61,227 nt of DNA from NCBI GenBank assembly GCA_938020525.1, contig CALIHW010000099.1, positions 1-61,227 of the forward strand. Reading direction: 5' to 3'. The translations under genes and the position numbers were made by a program. Of the stretch, positions 41,551 to 49,600 are shown piece after piece. The DNA is from an uncultured Granulosicoccaceae bacterium (lineage in GTDB: Bacteria; Pseudomonadota; Gammaproteobacteria; Granulosicoccales; Granulosicoccaceae). Position 1 is the stretch's first letter. Every line of letters begins with the position of its first letter. A model generated the notes under the pieces. That model made no database searches, was not told the origin of the DNA, and was given only the letters and a program-made list of their open reading frames with translations.

Positions 41551-41572
41551 TGCGGCAAACGCTGGTATAATA
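41541..41572 (+). promoter_or_regulatory. two TATAAT boxes upstream of relA
   Basis: GGTATAAT occurs twice, 20 bases apart, in the 30 bases between ybbP and relA. Both resemble extended -10 elements. I see no good -35 hexamer at the right distance, so promoter activity is only a suggestion. Confidence 0.35.
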
Positions 41573-41579
41573 GCATGAT

Positions 41580-43790
41580 ATGCGACATTCCTATGAGCCA
41601 GATCTAGACCAGCTTGAAACGCCCGTTAAGGCGTTAGCTTATCTGGGTACGGATCACAATGAAACGCAGCTTGAACAATTACGCAGCGCCATAGCGCTGG
41701 TGGCTGCAGCACCGGGGCCTGATTTACTGCCACAAAGACTGGAGGCAGCAGCCCTGCTTAAGCAACTTGGCTCTGACCATCACATACTGGTTGCTGCGAT
41801 ATTCGGTGGGTCTACTGCGAGACATGCTGTGTCTCTTGAGTCTATTACTAATGAAGTTACAGCTGCTCAACTTTTACTGGTTAAAAATGTCAGGTGGCTG
41901 AACAGTTTTACAGTGGCTGGTCGAGACGTTGATTCCGGCCAAAGTGCAGTTAAGACTCCTGAAGAAAACCGTCAGGCTGAGCGTGTAAGACAGTTAATAC
42001 TGGTAATGGTGGAGGATGCACGTGCTCTGTTGGTAAAGCTTGCGTTTCGGGTTTGTAAAATCAAGAAGCTGTTACGTGAGCCAACCGATCAGGCCCGCGA
42101 TATTGCGCGTGAAACGCTGGATGTTTATTCTCCCATAGCGAATCGATTAGGTGTTGCTCAACTCAAATGGCAGCTTGAAGATTTATCATTCCGGCTTCTC
42201 GAGCCTGATACCTACAAGCGTGTTGCAAAATCGTTGGAAGAGCGTCGCGAAGACCGTGAGAAATACATTGGCGACTTTGTCGGCCTGTTGTCTGACAAGC
42301 TGCAGAGTGCAGGGCACGAGAAGATAGAAGTGCTGGGCCGCCCCAAACATCTGTACTCAATCTGGCGCAAGACTCAACGCAAGCGGGTAGAGGTCTCTGA
42401 CTTGTTTGATGTTCGTGCGGTCAGGGTGCTGGTTAGCACCCTGCAGGAATGTTACGCCGTGTTGGGGATTGTTCACAGCAGCTGGCAGCATTTACCTGGC
42501 GAGTTTGATGACTATATAGCCAATACCAAAGAGAATGGCTATCAGTCTTTGCATACTGCGGTTATCGGACCGCAAGGCAAAGCGGTGGAAATACAAATCC
42601 GCACCCGAAAAATGAATGAGGAAGCGGAGCTAGGTATCGCCGCACACTGGCGATACAAAGAGGGTGGTGGTGAGGATTCGCGGCTACAAAAAAGTATTAA
42701 TTCGCTGCGTTCTTTGCTCGATAGTAAAGAGATGGATGATGAGCATTTGCTTGAAGCGATCAGTACTGATGTATTTGCTGATCGCGTTTATGTGTTCACC
42801 CCTAAAGGTGATGTAGTGGATCTGCCCGCCAATTCAACGCCACTCGATTTTGCCTACCACGTACATACAGAAATTGGTCATCGTTGCCGTGGAGCAAAGG
42901 TGAACGGACGCATTGTGCAGCTTGGTCACAAGCTGATTAATGGTGATCAGGTAGAAGTTTTAACAGCCAAGCTTGCCAATCCGAGTCGTGACTGGATGAA
43001 CAAGTCACTCGGTTTTCTGCAGACCAGTCGTGCCAGAGGTAAGGTGCGAGCCTGGTTCAATGTTCGCGATCAGGAATCGCATTTTGATGATGGAAAATCA
43101 ATTGTTGAGCGAGAAATAAAACGCTTGAACGCAAAGGAGCTCCAGTCGGATGCAATTGCAAAGCGATTGAGCTACGACAAGGCGGAGCATCTATACATTG
43201 CCCTTGGGCGCGGGGATATTAGTCATTCCAAAATTGCCGCAGCGATCAACGGATTGCTGGCACCGGAGCATCAACTTAAATCTGCACCGCGCACCAGAAA
43301 ACCAAGGCGCAGTGCTGATGCCATTGAGGTGGGTGGCGTGGGAAGCTTACTCACGCAGATGGCAGCGTGCTGTAACCCGGTACCCTATGATCCGATTGTT
43401 GGTTTTATCACTCGTGGTAAAGGCGTTACGGTGCATCGTCGCGACTGCAAGAATATTTTGAATCTGCGTTCACATGAACAAATGCGTTTGATTGAAGTGG
43501 ACTGGGGTGGGGAATCTGTTGGTGAGTATCAGGCGGGGCTCGAGTTAGTCGCCTACGACAGACAAGGCTTATTGCGAGACATCACATCTGCGATTACCAA
43601 TGAAGGTGTTACCGTTTCTGCGTTAAATACTCGAACAGATGATGCGGATTTGACAGCCCACATGAGTGTCACGGTAAACGTCAACAGTATTGAACAGCTA
43701 GTAAATTTAATGGATAAGATGCGACAACTGCGCAATGTGATTTCAGTTGAGCGATCACGTGAAATAAAGAGCGGGAAAGAAAGTGCTTAA
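41580..43790 (+). CDS. relA: GTP pyrophosphokinase RelA, (p)ppGpp synthetase I
   Basis: Ribosome-associated alarmone synthetase of the stringent response. It has 736 residues. The N-terminal pseudo-hydrolase domain lacks the HD dyad, so no (p)ppGpp hydrolysis is expected. The synthetase domain contains the RelA-type acidic EFDDY motif (308-312; E-x-D-D) and ENGYQSLHT. TGS domain at about 403-465 (VYVFTPKGDVVDLPANSTPLDFAY), a Cys/His zinc-finger region at about 592-625 (ACCNPVPYD) and a C-terminal ACT/RRM domain follow. These features assign RelA rather than SpoT. Confidence 0.96.
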   Translation: MRHSYEPDLDQLETPVKALAYLGTDHNETQLEQLRSAIALVAAAPGPDLLPQRLEAAALLKQLGSDHHILVAAIFGGSTARHAVSLESITNEVTAAQLLLVKNVRWLNSFTVAGRDVDSGQSAVKTPEENRQAERVRQLILVMVEDARALLVKLAFRVCKIKKLLREPTDQARDIARETLDVYSPIANRLGVAQLKWQLEDLSFRLLEPDTYKRVAKSLEERREDREKYIGDFVGLLSDKLQSAGHEKIEVLGRPKHLYSIWRKTQRKRVEVSDLFDVRAVRVLVSTLQECYAVLGIVHSSWQHLPGEFDDYIANTKENGYQSLHTAVIGPQGKAVEIQIRTRKMNEEAELGIAAHWRYKEGGGEDSRLQKSINSLRSLLDSKEMDDEHLLEAISTDVFADRVYVFTPKGDVVDLPANSTPLDFAYHVHTEIGHRCRGAKVNGRIVQLGHKLINGDQVEVLTAKLANPSRDWMNKSLGFLQTSRARGKVRAWFNVRDQESHFDDGKSIVEREIKRLNAKELQSDAIAKRLSYDKAEHLYIALGRGDISHSKIAAAINGLLAPEHQLKSAPRTRKPRRSADAIEVGGVGSLLTQMAACCNPVPYDPIVGFITRGKGVTVHRRDCKNILNLRSHEQMRLIEVDWGGESVGEYQAGLELVAYDRQGLLRDITSAITNEGVTVSALNTRTDDADLTAHMSVTVNVNSIEQLVNLMDKMRQLRNVISVERSREIKSGKESA

Positions 43791-44436
43791 GCAGGAGCGT
43801 GCAGACTATGTGCGAAAACGCCTTGATGAGTTATATCCTGAAACACCGATTCCGTTAGATCATACAGATGCCTATACATTGCTGGTCGCAGTGTTGCTGT
43901 CTGCGCAATGTACAGATAAGCGTGTTAATGAGGTGACACCTGCTTTATGGAAACTTGCAGATAACCCCTATGACATGGGTCGAAAAAAAGCCCTCACTGT
44001 TGAGAAAATTATTAAGCCCTGTGGTTTATCACCGCGTAAATCCCGTGCGATTGTCGACTTATCTAACATACTTGTCGATGAACATAATGGCGAGGTACCG
44101 CAATCGTTCGAGGCGCTCGAGGCTTTGCCAGGGGTGGGGCACAAGACTGCCTCTGTGGTGATGAGTCAGGCATTCGGTGTACCTGCATTTCCGGTTGATA
44201 CCCATATTCACCGGCTTGCTCAACGATGGGGTCTAAGTAGAGGTAAGAACGTAACTCAAACAGAGGCTGATCTGAAAAAATTATTCCCGAAGGAAAGCTG
44301 GAATAAGCTACATTTGCAGATCATCTTTTACGGCAGAGAATACTGCACTGCCCGTGGTTGTAATGGCCTTATGTGTGAAATATGTTGCGAGTGTTACCCG
44401 AATCGTAAGACTCCTCCGGTAGTGAACTCTGCCTGA
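43783..44436 (+). CDS. nth: endonuclease III (DNA glycosylase/AP lyase)
   Basis: Base-excision repair enzyme removing oxidised pyrimidines. It has 217 residues. The helix-hairpin-helix LPGVGHKTASVV carries catalytic Lys121, and Asp139 lies in PVDTHIHR. The C-terminal cysteines are at 188, 193, 198, 201, 202 and 204, which differs from the usual C-x6-C-x2-C-x5-C iron-sulfur pattern. The start is GTG, overlapping relA by 8 bases. It is convergent with the LacI-type gene. Confidence 0.94.
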   Translation: MLKQERADYVRKRLDELYPETPIPLDHTDAYTLLVAVLLSAQCTDKRVNEVTPALWKLADNPYDMGRKKALTVEKIIKPCGLSPRKSRAIVDLSNILVDEHNGEVPQSFEALEALPGVGHKTASVVMSQAFGVPAFPVDTHIHRLAQRWGLSRGKNVTQTEADLKKLFPKESWNKLHLQIIFYGREYCTARGCNGLMCEICCECYPNRKTPPVVNSA

Positions 44437-44454
44437 TAGCTGTATCTACTGTAT

Positions 44455-45480
44455 TTAAACCTGATGTAAATCAGCCAGCGATTCACGTTGAATGATTTCG
44501 GTTTCAAGCTCAAAGCTTTGGGATGTGCCGCTGTTCAGTAGCTCGAGCATTACACGGGCGGCAGTCTTTCCCATCTCAAGTTGTGGCACTCTCACGGTTG
44601 TTAGTGCTGGAGTAACCACTGTAGCCAGCGTGATATCGTCAAACCCCGTCACGGAGATTTCATCCGGGATTTTGATGCCGAGTTGCCGTGCACGTACGAT
44701 AACGCCCGCTGCCAGTACATCGTTACCGCAAATAATCGCTGTTGGTTTTGTAGAGTTTTGCAGCAGTTTTTCAAATGCATCACCACCGGCTTCAAGTGTG
44801 TAGTCTGTTTCTATAACATTGAGCAGCGTGGCATTGTCTGTTTTCTCAATGCATTGTTTAACACCTGTAATACGATTTTTGGATCTGTCGTTCTGTTCTG
44901 CGAAGCCCGCAATCATCGCGATATGCACGTGCCCTCTTTTTAAGACTTCAGTTGCAATTGAAGATGCCGCCTTGGTGTTGTCAAAGCCTGCAAAGTAACG
45001 ATCATCATTGTGTTGATAACACCACGCAACGACGTACGGAATATTTCTGACCTCAAGAAACCGGGTTGTTTCGTCAGGGCGTGCAGAGCCGATCAATAAC
45101 AATCCGTCGGCACCCTGGGCCACAAGTGATTTGATCTGCTGTAACTCAGTGTCAGTGTTGTAACCGCAACTTGCTACCAGGAGGTTGTACGAAGCTTCAG
45201 ACAGAACCTCCTGAAACACCTGTAAGCCACTGGCAAACATCGCATTGGCCATGGTTGGAATCACGGCGCCGACGGTATTGCTGCGGTTGGAGGCGAGTGC
45301 CCGGCCACCGAAGTTCGGCGTATAGCCGAGCCTTTCAATCACTTGCTCCACGCGCTCCCGGGTTTCGGTTGCGACCTTGTCTGGCGAATTGATGGCGCGT
45401 GAAATGGTTGCGGTCGATACATGGGCCGCACGCGCTACATCTTCGAGCGTCGGTGAGGCTTTTTGGGGCAAACGGTCCAC
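44455..45480 (-). CDS. LacI-family transcriptional regulator
   Basis: A 341-residue repressor-type protein with an N-terminal LacI HTH (TLEDVARAAHVSTATISRAINSPDKVATETRERV, about residues 11-44) and hinge helix (GGRALASNRSN). A periplasmic-binding-like effector domain makes up the rest. It is divergent from the HpsN-like gene; a palindromic operator lies between them. GntR-like members of this group sense small acids. By position its effector is probably a substrate or intermediate of the neighbouring pathway. Confidence 0.94.
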   Translation of the reverse strand: MDRLPQKASPTLEDVARAAHVSTATISRAINSPDKVATETRERVEQVIERLGYTPNFGGRALASNRSNTVGAVIPTMANAMFASGLQVFQEVLSEASYNLLVASCGYNTDTELQQIKSLVAQGADGLLLIGSARPDETTRFLEVRNIPYVVAWCYQHNDDRYFAGFDNTKAASSIATEVLKRGHVHIAMIAGFAEQNDRSKNRITGVKQCIEKTDNATLLNVIETDYTLEAGGDAFEKLLQNSTKPTAIICGNDVLAAGVIVRARQLGIKIPDEISVTGFDDITLATVVTPALTTVRVPQLEMGKTAARVMLELLNSGTSQSFELETEIIQRESLADLHQV

Positions 45481-45517
45481 TGGCAGCTGCTACGAATCTC
45501 TAGTATGACTTGCAGAG

Positions 45518-45544
45518 TATAATGTAAGCGCTTACACTCTTGTC
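45518..45544. promoter_or_regulatory. LacI-type operator overlapping divergent promoters
   Basis: The 14-bp perfect palindrome TGTAAGCGCTTACA (45523-45536) has the central CG and arm pattern of LacI/GalR operators. On the minus strand it lies between a consensus TTGACA (45539-45544) and TATACT/ATTATA 17-19 bases on, so binding would block the regulator's own promoter. On the plus strand TATAAT (45518-45523) overlaps the palindrome edge and would drive the dehydrogenase gene. Both directions would be repressed together. Confidence 0.82.
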
Positions 45545-45579
45545 AACATTTTTGAATCTGGCTCAACGAGGAGCAATTG

Positions 45580-46881
45580 ATGGCTAGAACTTACCTGAAG
45601 CAAGCCACCAGGACGGCCGACACCGACGCTACTGATGTGCGCGAGACAGTGCAGAATATTCTCGATGATATTGAGAAGGGTGGTGATGAGGCAGCGCTTC
45701 GCTATGCTGAGAAGTTCGATCAGTATGAGGGCAATATTCTTCTCAGCGATGAGGAAATAAAAGCTGCCTGCGATGCTGTACCGCAGAAGCTTAAAGATGA
45801 TATTGCTTTTGCTCATGACAACGTAAAACGCTTTGCAGAGGTTCAAAAGCAAACCGTTAAGGATGTTGAGCTCGAGGTTATACCGGGATTTACCCTCGGG
45901 CAGAAAAGCATCCCCTGTAATGCGGTGGGTTGTTACATACCAGGTGGCCGTTACAGTCACGTTGCCAGTGCGATCATGACCGTAACTACTGCCAAGGTTG
46001 CAGGGTGTGGTCACATTGTTGCGTGCTCACCGCCGGCTAAAGACTCTGGTGTTGCATCTGCGATTGTTTATGCTGCCACGCTTTGTGGGGCAGATAAAGT
46101 CATGGCAATGGGGGGCGTACAGGGTGTTGCAGCGATGACTTTTGGTTTATTCGGTCTGCCAAAGGCAGATATTCTCGTAGGACCCGGTAACCAGTTTGTC
46201 GCCGAGGCTAAAAGAATACTTTATGGCCGGGTGGGAATCGATATGATCGCGGGCCCCACTGACAGTTTGATTTTGGCAGATGCAAGTGCCGATGCGATGA
46301 TCGTTGCGGCGGATTTAGTTGGGCAGGCAGAGCATGGATACAACTCACCAGTGTGGCTGGTGACGGATAATAAACCGCTAGCTGAGAAAGTCATCGAGCT
46401 TGTGCCGGGGTTGATAGCAGATCTGCCAGAAGTTAATCGGGTTAATGCCGAAGCAGCGTGGCGTGATTATGCTGAAGTTATATTGTGTGGTGATCGTGAA
46501 GAGATGGCAGAAACTTCAGATGAGTATGCACCTGAGCATTTAACCGTACAGGCGGAAGATATTCCCTGGTGGAAAGATCGCTTGAAATGCTACGGGTCGG
46601 TATTTCTCGGTGAAGAGACGACAGTCGCTTTTGGTGATAAAGCATCCGGTACCAACCATGTGCTGCCAACCGGCCGATCTGCCAAATATACTGGTGGATT
46701 ATCAGTGCATAAGTACATGAAGATTGTCACCTGGCAGCAGGCAAGCCGTGAAGGCTCGAAGCCGGTAGCGGAGGCCACGGCACGAATTTCACGACTCGAA
46801 GGAATGGAGGGTCACGCCCGTACGGCAGATATCCGCCTTGCCAAGTATTTCCCGGATGAAAAATTCAACCTTGAGCCGTAA
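45580..46881 (+). CDS. HisD-family dehydrogenase, probable sulfopropanediol 3-dehydrogenase (HpsN-like)
   Basis: Member of the histidinol dehydrogenase superfamily that resembles HpsN, which oxidises (R)-2,3-dihydroxypropane-1-sulfonate to (R)-sulfolactate with two NAD+. Zinc ligands can be placed at Q249, H252 (GQAEHG), D353 (GDKASGTNH) and H412 (GMEGHA); the general base pair is E319-H320 (APEHL). It has 433 residues from ATG 45580, preceded by AGGAG. No other his genes are nearby, and the next genes encode a sulfopyruvate-decarboxylase-like enzyme, which argues against histidine synthesis. Substrate is inferred from resemblance and context. Confidence 0.78.
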   Translation: MARTYLKQATRTADTDATDVRETVQNILDDIEKGGDEAALRYAEKFDQYEGNILLSDEEIKAACDAVPQKLKDDIAFAHDNVKRFAEVQKQTVKDVELEVIPGFTLGQKSIPCNAVGCYIPGGRYSHVASAIMTVTTAKVAGCGHIVACSPPAKDSGVASAIVYAATLCGADKVMAMGGVQGVAAMTFGLFGLPKADILVGPGNQFVAEAKRILYGRVGIDMIAGPTDSLILADASADAMIVAADLVGQAEHGYNSPVWLVTDNKPLAEKVIELVPGLIADLPEVNRVNAEAAWRDYAEVILCGDREEMAETSDEYAPEHLTVQAEDIPWWKDRLKCYGSVFLGEETTVAFGDKASGTNHVLPTGRSAKYTGGLSVHKYMKIVTWQQASREGSKPVAEATARISRLEGMEGHARTADIRLAKYFPDEKFNLEP

Positions 46882-46955
46882 TAGCACTACAAAAATTATC
46901 AGTCCATAACTGCGCCTTCTCTATATTTTGGCGACGAGAAGCCCCACAGACAGCT

Positions 46956-46979
46956 ACTAAAGCACTAACAAACTTTAGT
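46956..46979 (+). other. inverted repeat before the decarboxylase alpha gene
   Basis: ACTAAAG (46956-46962) and CTTTAGT (46973-46979) form a 7-bp stem with a 10-base loop in the 118-base gap after the HpsN-like gene, just before the AGGAG ribosome-binding site. It has no T-run. It may stabilise or process the downstream mRNA; the role is unknown. Confidence 0.35.
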
Positions 46980-46999
46980 GGACTTATCAGGAGATAGAA

Positions 47000-47497
47000 G
47001 TGTCCGTAAACGAAAGAATAGTTGATGACTTTAAAAAGAATGACATCAGCTTTGTAACTACCGTGCCCTGCAAACAGCTTGCAGGAGTTATTGATGCAAT
47101 AGAGGCGGATGACTCGATCTATCACATACCAGCCAATAAAGAAGATGAGGGTATGGGGTTGTGTGCCGGTGCATGGATGGGTGGTAAACGCCCTGCGATC
47201 ATCATGCAAAACACAGCAATCGGTGTGACGATAAATACACTGGTAACACTAACTCAGTATTACCGCATGCCGCTACCAATGTTGATCAGCTATCGAGGTG
47301 AGCTGGGAGAGCCAGTGGCCTGCCAGGTAGAAATGGCAGTGCACACTAAAGCTCTGTTGTCGCAGCTCAACATACCGACGTATCACTTCCATAAAGAAGC
47401 TGATGCAGAAGAGCTTGATGCTATTTTAAAGCACACATTTATGTGCAATAAACCAGTCGCTATATTAACGGATGCTACGTTCTGGAACGGGTATTGA
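47000..47497 (+). CDS. comD: ThDP-dependent decarboxylase alpha subunit, sulfopyruvate decarboxylase-like (ComD)
   Basis: A 165-residue protein equal to the N-terminal (pyrimidine-binding) half of a thiamine-diphosphate decarboxylase. TVPCKQLAG (about 21-29) and ANKEDEGMGLC (about 45-55, with E48 as the ThDP-activating glutamate) match ComD and the phosphonopyruvate decarboxylase group. Start GTG with AGGAG upstream. The beta subunit is encoded 68 bases on. With the HpsN-like enzyme beside it, sulfopyruvate to sulfoacetaldehyde is the favoured reaction, but phosphonopyruvate cannot be excluded. Confidence 0.8.
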   Translation: MSVNERIVDDFKKNDISFVTTVPCKQLAGVIDAIEADDSIYHIPANKEDEGMGLCAGAWMGGKRPAIIMQNTAIGVTINTLVTLTQYYRMPLPMLISYRGELGEPVACQVEMAVHTKALLSQLNIPTYHFHKEADAEELDAILKHTFMCNKPVAILTDATFWNGY

Positions 47498-47565
47498 TCT
47501 TAACGGGCCATTAAGCCAGCTTGTAAGAAAAAGCCAGACTACGAAAAAAATATTAGGAAAAAATC

Positions 47566-48120
47566 ATGATACGTTCTGAAGTTTTGCGAGAAATCGCACC
47601 GATTATTCGCGATCACCTTGTTGTATGTAATATTGGTCTGCCGAGTCAGGAACTGCACCTGATCGATGATCAGCCGTCAAATTTTTATATGCTTGGCACG
47701 ATGGGTCTGTCTTCATCGATAGGGTTGGGTGTTGCGTTGGCGCAGGATAAGAAAGTAATTTCGATTGATGGTGATGGTTCTGTGCTAACCAACTTTGGCA
47801 CACTGCCAACGATTGCCAATAATGTTGCCGATAACTTTATTTTGTTGGTCATCGATAACGGTAGTTATGGTTCCACTGGTGATCAACCGACTTATGCTGG
47901 CAAAAAGACATCGCTTACTAAAGTGGCAGAAGCATGTGGTTGCGAGAATGTTGTTGAGTGTCAGGCAGAAGAGACACCGCAAGTAATTAAAGATGCACTG
48001 GCAAGTAACAAGATGACCATTATTGTTTGTAAGTGTGAGTCTGGCAATGTGAAGGTGCCTGTGATAACGATGGATCCTGTTTCTATTCGTGATCGGTTTA
48101 TGGGGGTTGTTCAGGCTTAG
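47566..48120 (+). CDS. comE: ThDP-dependent decarboxylase beta subunit, sulfopyruvate decarboxylase-like (ComE)
   Basis: A 184-residue protein equal to the C-terminal (diphosphate-binding) half of the enzyme. The GDG...N ThDP motif is IDGDGSVLTN (about 67-76) with DNGSYGSTG (about 97-105), and GTMGLSSSIGLG lies upstream. It functions with the preceding alpha subunit. Its stop codon is only a few bases from the left boundary repeats of the accessory region, so any further genes of the operon may have been displaced. Confidence 0.8.
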   Translation: MIRSEVLREIAPIIRDHLVVCNIGLPSQELHLIDDQPSNFYMLGTMGLSSSIGLGVALAQDKKVISIDGDGSVLTNFGTLPTIANNVADNFILLVIDNGSYGSTGDQPTYAGKKTSLTKVAEACGCENVVECQAEETPQVIKDALASNKMTIIVCKCESGNVKVPVITMDPVSIRDRFMGVVQA

Positions 48121-48127
48121 CCTTTAA

Positions 48128-48290
48128 TTGCCCTGCGGGCTGGCTAGTTTGTTATGCCTTGCGGGGCTTACTTGTTTGCCCTGCGGGCGGCTTATCGTTC
48201 TTACATGCCCTGCCGGCGGCCCTACTTTTAAAAAGACCAAAAGCGGAATTATGTAGCACTTGCACAAAGCGGTGGCTCCGCGTGAGTTGC
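48128..48290 (-). repeat. left boundary repeat of the accessory region
   Basis: On the minus strand this reads ACCGCTTTGTGCAAGTGCTAC, ATAATTCCG, then GGTCTTTTTAAAAGTAGG, then tandem units of the form GCCGCCGGCAGGGCA (three to four imperfect copies). The tandem part matches 52360-52455 in opposite orientation, and the first part matches the left end of the 50.1-kb repeat. It begins within ten bases of the comE stop. Together with its partner it brackets the accessory region. Confidence 0.85.
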
Positions 48291-48314
48291 CGGTTTTGTG
48301 CGTTGATTTTCGTT

Positions 48315-49058
48315 CTATTTTCCTTTGCGTTCACTTCTGTAGCGGTCGCTAGTTATCCTGCAATCGGGTCTCGCTTGTACAAGCACCCCGTCGTCGTTGG
48401 TTTCTCTGAAAAGAAAGATGGAGAACTCACAAATTCTTCTGTCATTAGGCTTCAGGTCGTCAAATTCGATGGTGCCGTCAAATCGAGCCTCTATGTGGGA
48501 GATTCCCAGAATGTCTTCAGCCCCATAGGTAAAGGCGCTTTCGCTTTCTATCGGGTCTTCGACTTTGAAAGTAACCTCAGTAGGAAAAGCCACAGATTCC
48601 CCGCGACTCAAAAGCTCTTGCTGGGGAGGGTTAGTATTCAAGTTAGACCCATGCAAAAGCCCCATTCTGAAATTCCATATTTTCTCCTCAAGTCCAATAA
48701 GACCCATGAATGGATTAAGTCTGGCTTTCTGCGAGGCGATACCATGCATACTTGTTATTTCAAGTTTAAGGCCGGTTGCTTGCGTCTCGCCGATGTTCTT
48801 TATATCCACTATAAATCGCATAGCAAAATATTCTGGTGGAATATGGGTTTTCACCTTCTGGAGGTCAGCGGAAACAATTTCAAAATATGGCCGAAGGGCG
48901 AGTATATTCGCCTTTTGCGTTTCCGTGAAAGTGGCATCAGCGGCATCAGCGGCATCTTTCATATGCCTGTTGGCTTTTCTCAACAGACAAGCGTTCCACC
49001 AAATAAGACCCAGAGAGAAAAGGAGGAACAAAGCCGAAGCATAAGCGGCATTTTTCAT
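48315..49058 (-). CDS. membrane-anchored hypothetical protein, architecture A
   Basis: I do not recognise a named family. The 247-residue product starts with a membrane segment (about residues 5-27; ASALFLLFSLGLIWWNACLL), then a short Ala/Asp/Thr helix (about 33-50). The motif ALRPYFEI leads into a beta-rich domain containing VDIKNIGETQATGLKLEIT. A strong AGGAAGGA ribosome-binding site lies directly before the ATG. The layout (membrane anchor, helix, arginine-proline-aromatic junction, strand with N-(L/I)-G-x-T) matches the protein at 50631-51722. The opposite strand is open for 341 codons but looks like a shadow. Confidence 0.7.
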   Translation of the reverse strand: MKNAAYASALFLLFSLGLIWWNACLLRKANRHMKDAADAADATFTETQKANILALRPYFEIVSADLQKVKTHIPPEYFAMRFIVDIKNIGETQATGLKLEITSMHGIASQKARLNPFMGLIGLEEKIWNFRMGLLHGSNLNTNPPQQELLSRGESVAFPTEVTFKVEDPIESESAFTYGAEDILGISHIEARFDGTIEFDDLKPNDRRICEFSIFLFRETNDDGVLVQARPDCRITSDRYRSERKGK

Positions 49059-49075
49059 TCCTTCCTGATAATAGA

Positions 49076-49600
49076 GTGGATCGACGCAAGAAAGAAAACC
49101 AAGACCCTGACAAGCGGGTTATTTTGGTTGCTCGTCAGCGTGGCGCTGAAGGTCAGGGCGCGGTTGAAACGGTTGTTGCAGTAGCGAAGTCAGAGAACGA
49201 AGATTCGGCTATGGCGTTCGCTAGAAAGCACGTGGTGAAGTCTGCGACGATTACTACCGATGAGCACGTGAGCTATAACGCTCTGCGAGGTCAATACAAG
49301 GTTGAGCGAGTTAATCACCAGATCAACTACGTTGGGCCAAACGGTGAATCTACAAATCAGGCTGAGTCGTTCTTCTCACGCTTGCGCCGTATGCATATCG
49401 GCCAGACTCATAAGTTTGGCAACAACTACCTTGACCGATATGCGCGTGAGGCTGCATACCGCGAGGACACGCGCCGAAAGCCTAACGGATCAATATTCCA
49501 CGATATTATGGCTCGTTGCGCTCTGCGCCTGCCTTCACGGGACTTTTGTGGGTATTGGCAGGGTAATAAGAAAAATAGCGAGAACTTGCTGACAGCCTAA
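49076..49600 (+). pseudogene. IS1595-type transposase, C-terminal fragment
   Basis: Matches the C-terminal half of ISXO2-like (IS1595 family) DDE transposases. It begins in the DRRKKENQDPDKRVILVARQR region and continues through the DEHVSYNAL, VNHQINYVGPNGESTNQAESFFSRLRR and YLDRYAREAAYREDTRR segments. The N-terminal zinc-ribbon region and the first catalytic Asp are missing; the break is at about 49070, where the promoter region of the hypothetical membrane gene begins. No intact copy or terminal inverted repeats were seen. It is a decayed mobile element. Confidence 0.85.

Noticed and set aside
41580..43790. SpoT-type bifunctional enzyme
   Set aside because: The hydrolase HD dyad is absent and the synthetase motif is the acidic E-x-D-D form of RelA.
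45580..46881. Histidinol dehydrogenase of histidine synthesis
   Set aside because: No his genes nearby; its neighbours are a LacI regulator and a ThDP decarboxylase, and the sequence resembles HpsN. Not excluded biochemically.
48159..49184. 341-codon plus-strand frame opposite the hypothetical membrane gene
   Set aside because: The minus-strand gene has a strong ribosome-binding site, a clear membrane anchor and a plausible beta domain; the plus frame has Phe/Arg/Lys-rich shadow composition and would run through the transposase junction.
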